In this document: positions 63,401-64,000 of the stretch, piece after piece
Layout of the letters: the number at the start of each line of letters is the position of its first letter
Position numbering within the stretch: position 1 is the stretch's first letter
From: Alteromonas macleodii ATCC 27126
GTDB lineage: Bacteria > Pseudomonadota > Gammaproteobacteria > Enterobacterales > Alteromonadaceae
NCBI RefSeq assembly: GCF_000172635.2
Contig: NC_018632.1
Location: forward strand, 4,030,001 to 4,094,000
Direction: 5' to 3'
DNA: 64,000 nt
Position numbers and translations under genes: made by a program
The notes under the pieces: generated by a model
What the model was told of the DNA's origin: nothing
Databases searched by the model: none
Seen by the model: only the letters and a program-made list of their open reading frames with translations

Positions 63401-64000
63401 TCGCTTTCTCCTTTAGCCAGCGTAAGTGGTAAAGAAACAAAATCAGGTTCATGCTTTTTCTCAAAAATAGCGACGGCAAGCGCTACCGATTCGCTATCGA
63501 CATTGTCACTAAATTGCCACTGCCACTCGCCATTTTTAACGTGACCGGCCCCCTGATATTGACCATCGGCGTTGGTAAACCACGCATAGCTGCTGCCAAC
63601 AAAGAACTGCTTAACTAATACATCTTTGTCATCGGGAGCACGCATTACGGTTTCGTTAACCAGAAGTTTGCTATTGAATTGCGCAAGGGATGAAAGTTTT
63701 GCAAGGGTGACCTGAAGCTTATTTGACGTGTCGGCGTCAGCCGCTAATTCGGCTTGCTCTTTATCCCACGTCTGGCGAATAATTTCAGGCAGCGACGAGT
63801 AAAGGCTGTCTACTTGACCTATTACTCCAGTCAATGCACGCTCTACCCCACCCTGTTGTGCTTCAAGCTCACTTTGCTCAGAAAGCAGTGCTTCTCGCTG
63901 GGCTTCTACGTCGGTGGTTGCAGCCTTACTTTCGTCAATCATACTCTGCAGCTGAGTACGTTCAGCTTTAAGCAGTTGAATACGCTGACGCAATGCAGGC
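63397..64000 (-). CDS. DUF3450 protein, start outside window
   Basis: The minus-strand frame is open to the right edge, so the start lies beyond 64000; the TTG at 63993 is not a credible start. Visible part: helical coiled coil (R-I-Q-L-L-K-A-E-R-T-Q-L-Q-S-M), then Y-S-S-L-P-E-I-I-R-Q-T-W, a beta-rich end with Y-A-W-F-T-N-A-D-G. DUF3450 proteins are the usual first gene of marine TonB2-TtpC loci, presumably periplasmic with a signal peptide not visible here. Confidence 0.82.
   Translation of the reverse strand, partial: PALRQRIQLLKAERTQLQSMIDESKAATTDVEAQREALLSEQSELEAQQGGVERALTGVIGQVDSLYSSLPEIIRQTWDKEQAELAADADTSNKLQVTLAKLSSLAQFNSKLLVNETVMRAPDDKDVLVKQFFVGSSYAWFTNADGQYQGAGHVKNGEWQWQFSDNVDSESVALAVAIFEKKHEPDFVSLPLTLAKGESE

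Overview
The window looks like chromosomal DNA from a marine gammaproteobacterium of the order Alteromonadales, most like Alteromonas. This rests on recognised protein families and gene order, not on a database search. The supporting blocks are hslU-hslV-ftsN-priA-rpmE-maeB-metJ-metF, yihY/dtd/fabY, rpoH/ftsX-ftsE-ftsY/rsmD, sfsA-dksA-gluQ-pcnB-folK-panB-panC, a PdsR/PdsS two-component pair, and a TonB2-TtpC energy-transduction cluster with PepSY proteins. No rRNA, tRNA, CRISPR array or recognisable transposase was seen.

Layout. 1-0.7 kb: the end of a DUF4258-like toxin gene and an HTH antitoxin-like gene. 0.75-13 kb: proteolysis, division, replication restart and ribosome genes (hslUV, ftsN, priA, rpmE), malic enzyme, and the methionine regulator metJ divergent from metF. 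Within this block a cold-shock/DUF1294 gene is split by a roughly 1-kb insert with 32-bp inverted repeats at its ends and a single complete cargo gene, a MipA/OmpV outer-membrane protein. 13-17.7 kb: yihY, a DUF2959 lipoprotein pair, pip-dtd and fabY. 17.8-26.1 kb: rpoH, then two tandem EAL-HDOD genes lying between rpoH and ftsX, then ftsX-ftsE-ftsY (FtsY with 11 repeats of 18 residues) and rsmD. 26.2-38.7 kb: yjaG, yhgN, a small orphan HTH gene, pepB, the sfsA-to-panC block (pcnB apparently starts at a non-AUG codon), panP and a lone EAL protein. 38.8-41.3 kb: a TrmB-like methyltransferase and the YadGH exporter. 41.5-41.7 kb: a gene-free stretch with three hairpins, the last a strong intrinsic terminator on the minus strand, which suggests an undescribed small RNA.

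42-53 kb: the PdsR/PdsS pair without a sortase in view, a cupredoxin/outer-membrane protein pair, a TonB-C protein, a CNNM/CBS protein, an SO_0444-type permease and CstA. 53-64 kb: one long minus-strand region for TonB-dependent, probably iron-related uptake. It runs DUF3450, TtpC, ExbB, ExbD, TonB, TPR protein, DUF3649, PepSY reductase-like protein, DUF3325, then a palindromic Fur-box-like site, then a second PepSY protein (frameshifted into its neighbour), DUF2271, DUF4198 and a membrane flavodoxin/FNR reductase. Frequent 1-4 bp overlaps imply translational coupling.

Sequences that begin ATACCA(A/G)TCCG recur at several intergenic places (about 3.5, 4.5, 13.1, 35.7, 41.6 and 45.0 kb). Two of them bound the mipA insert, so the repeat family may be mobile and able to carry a gene.
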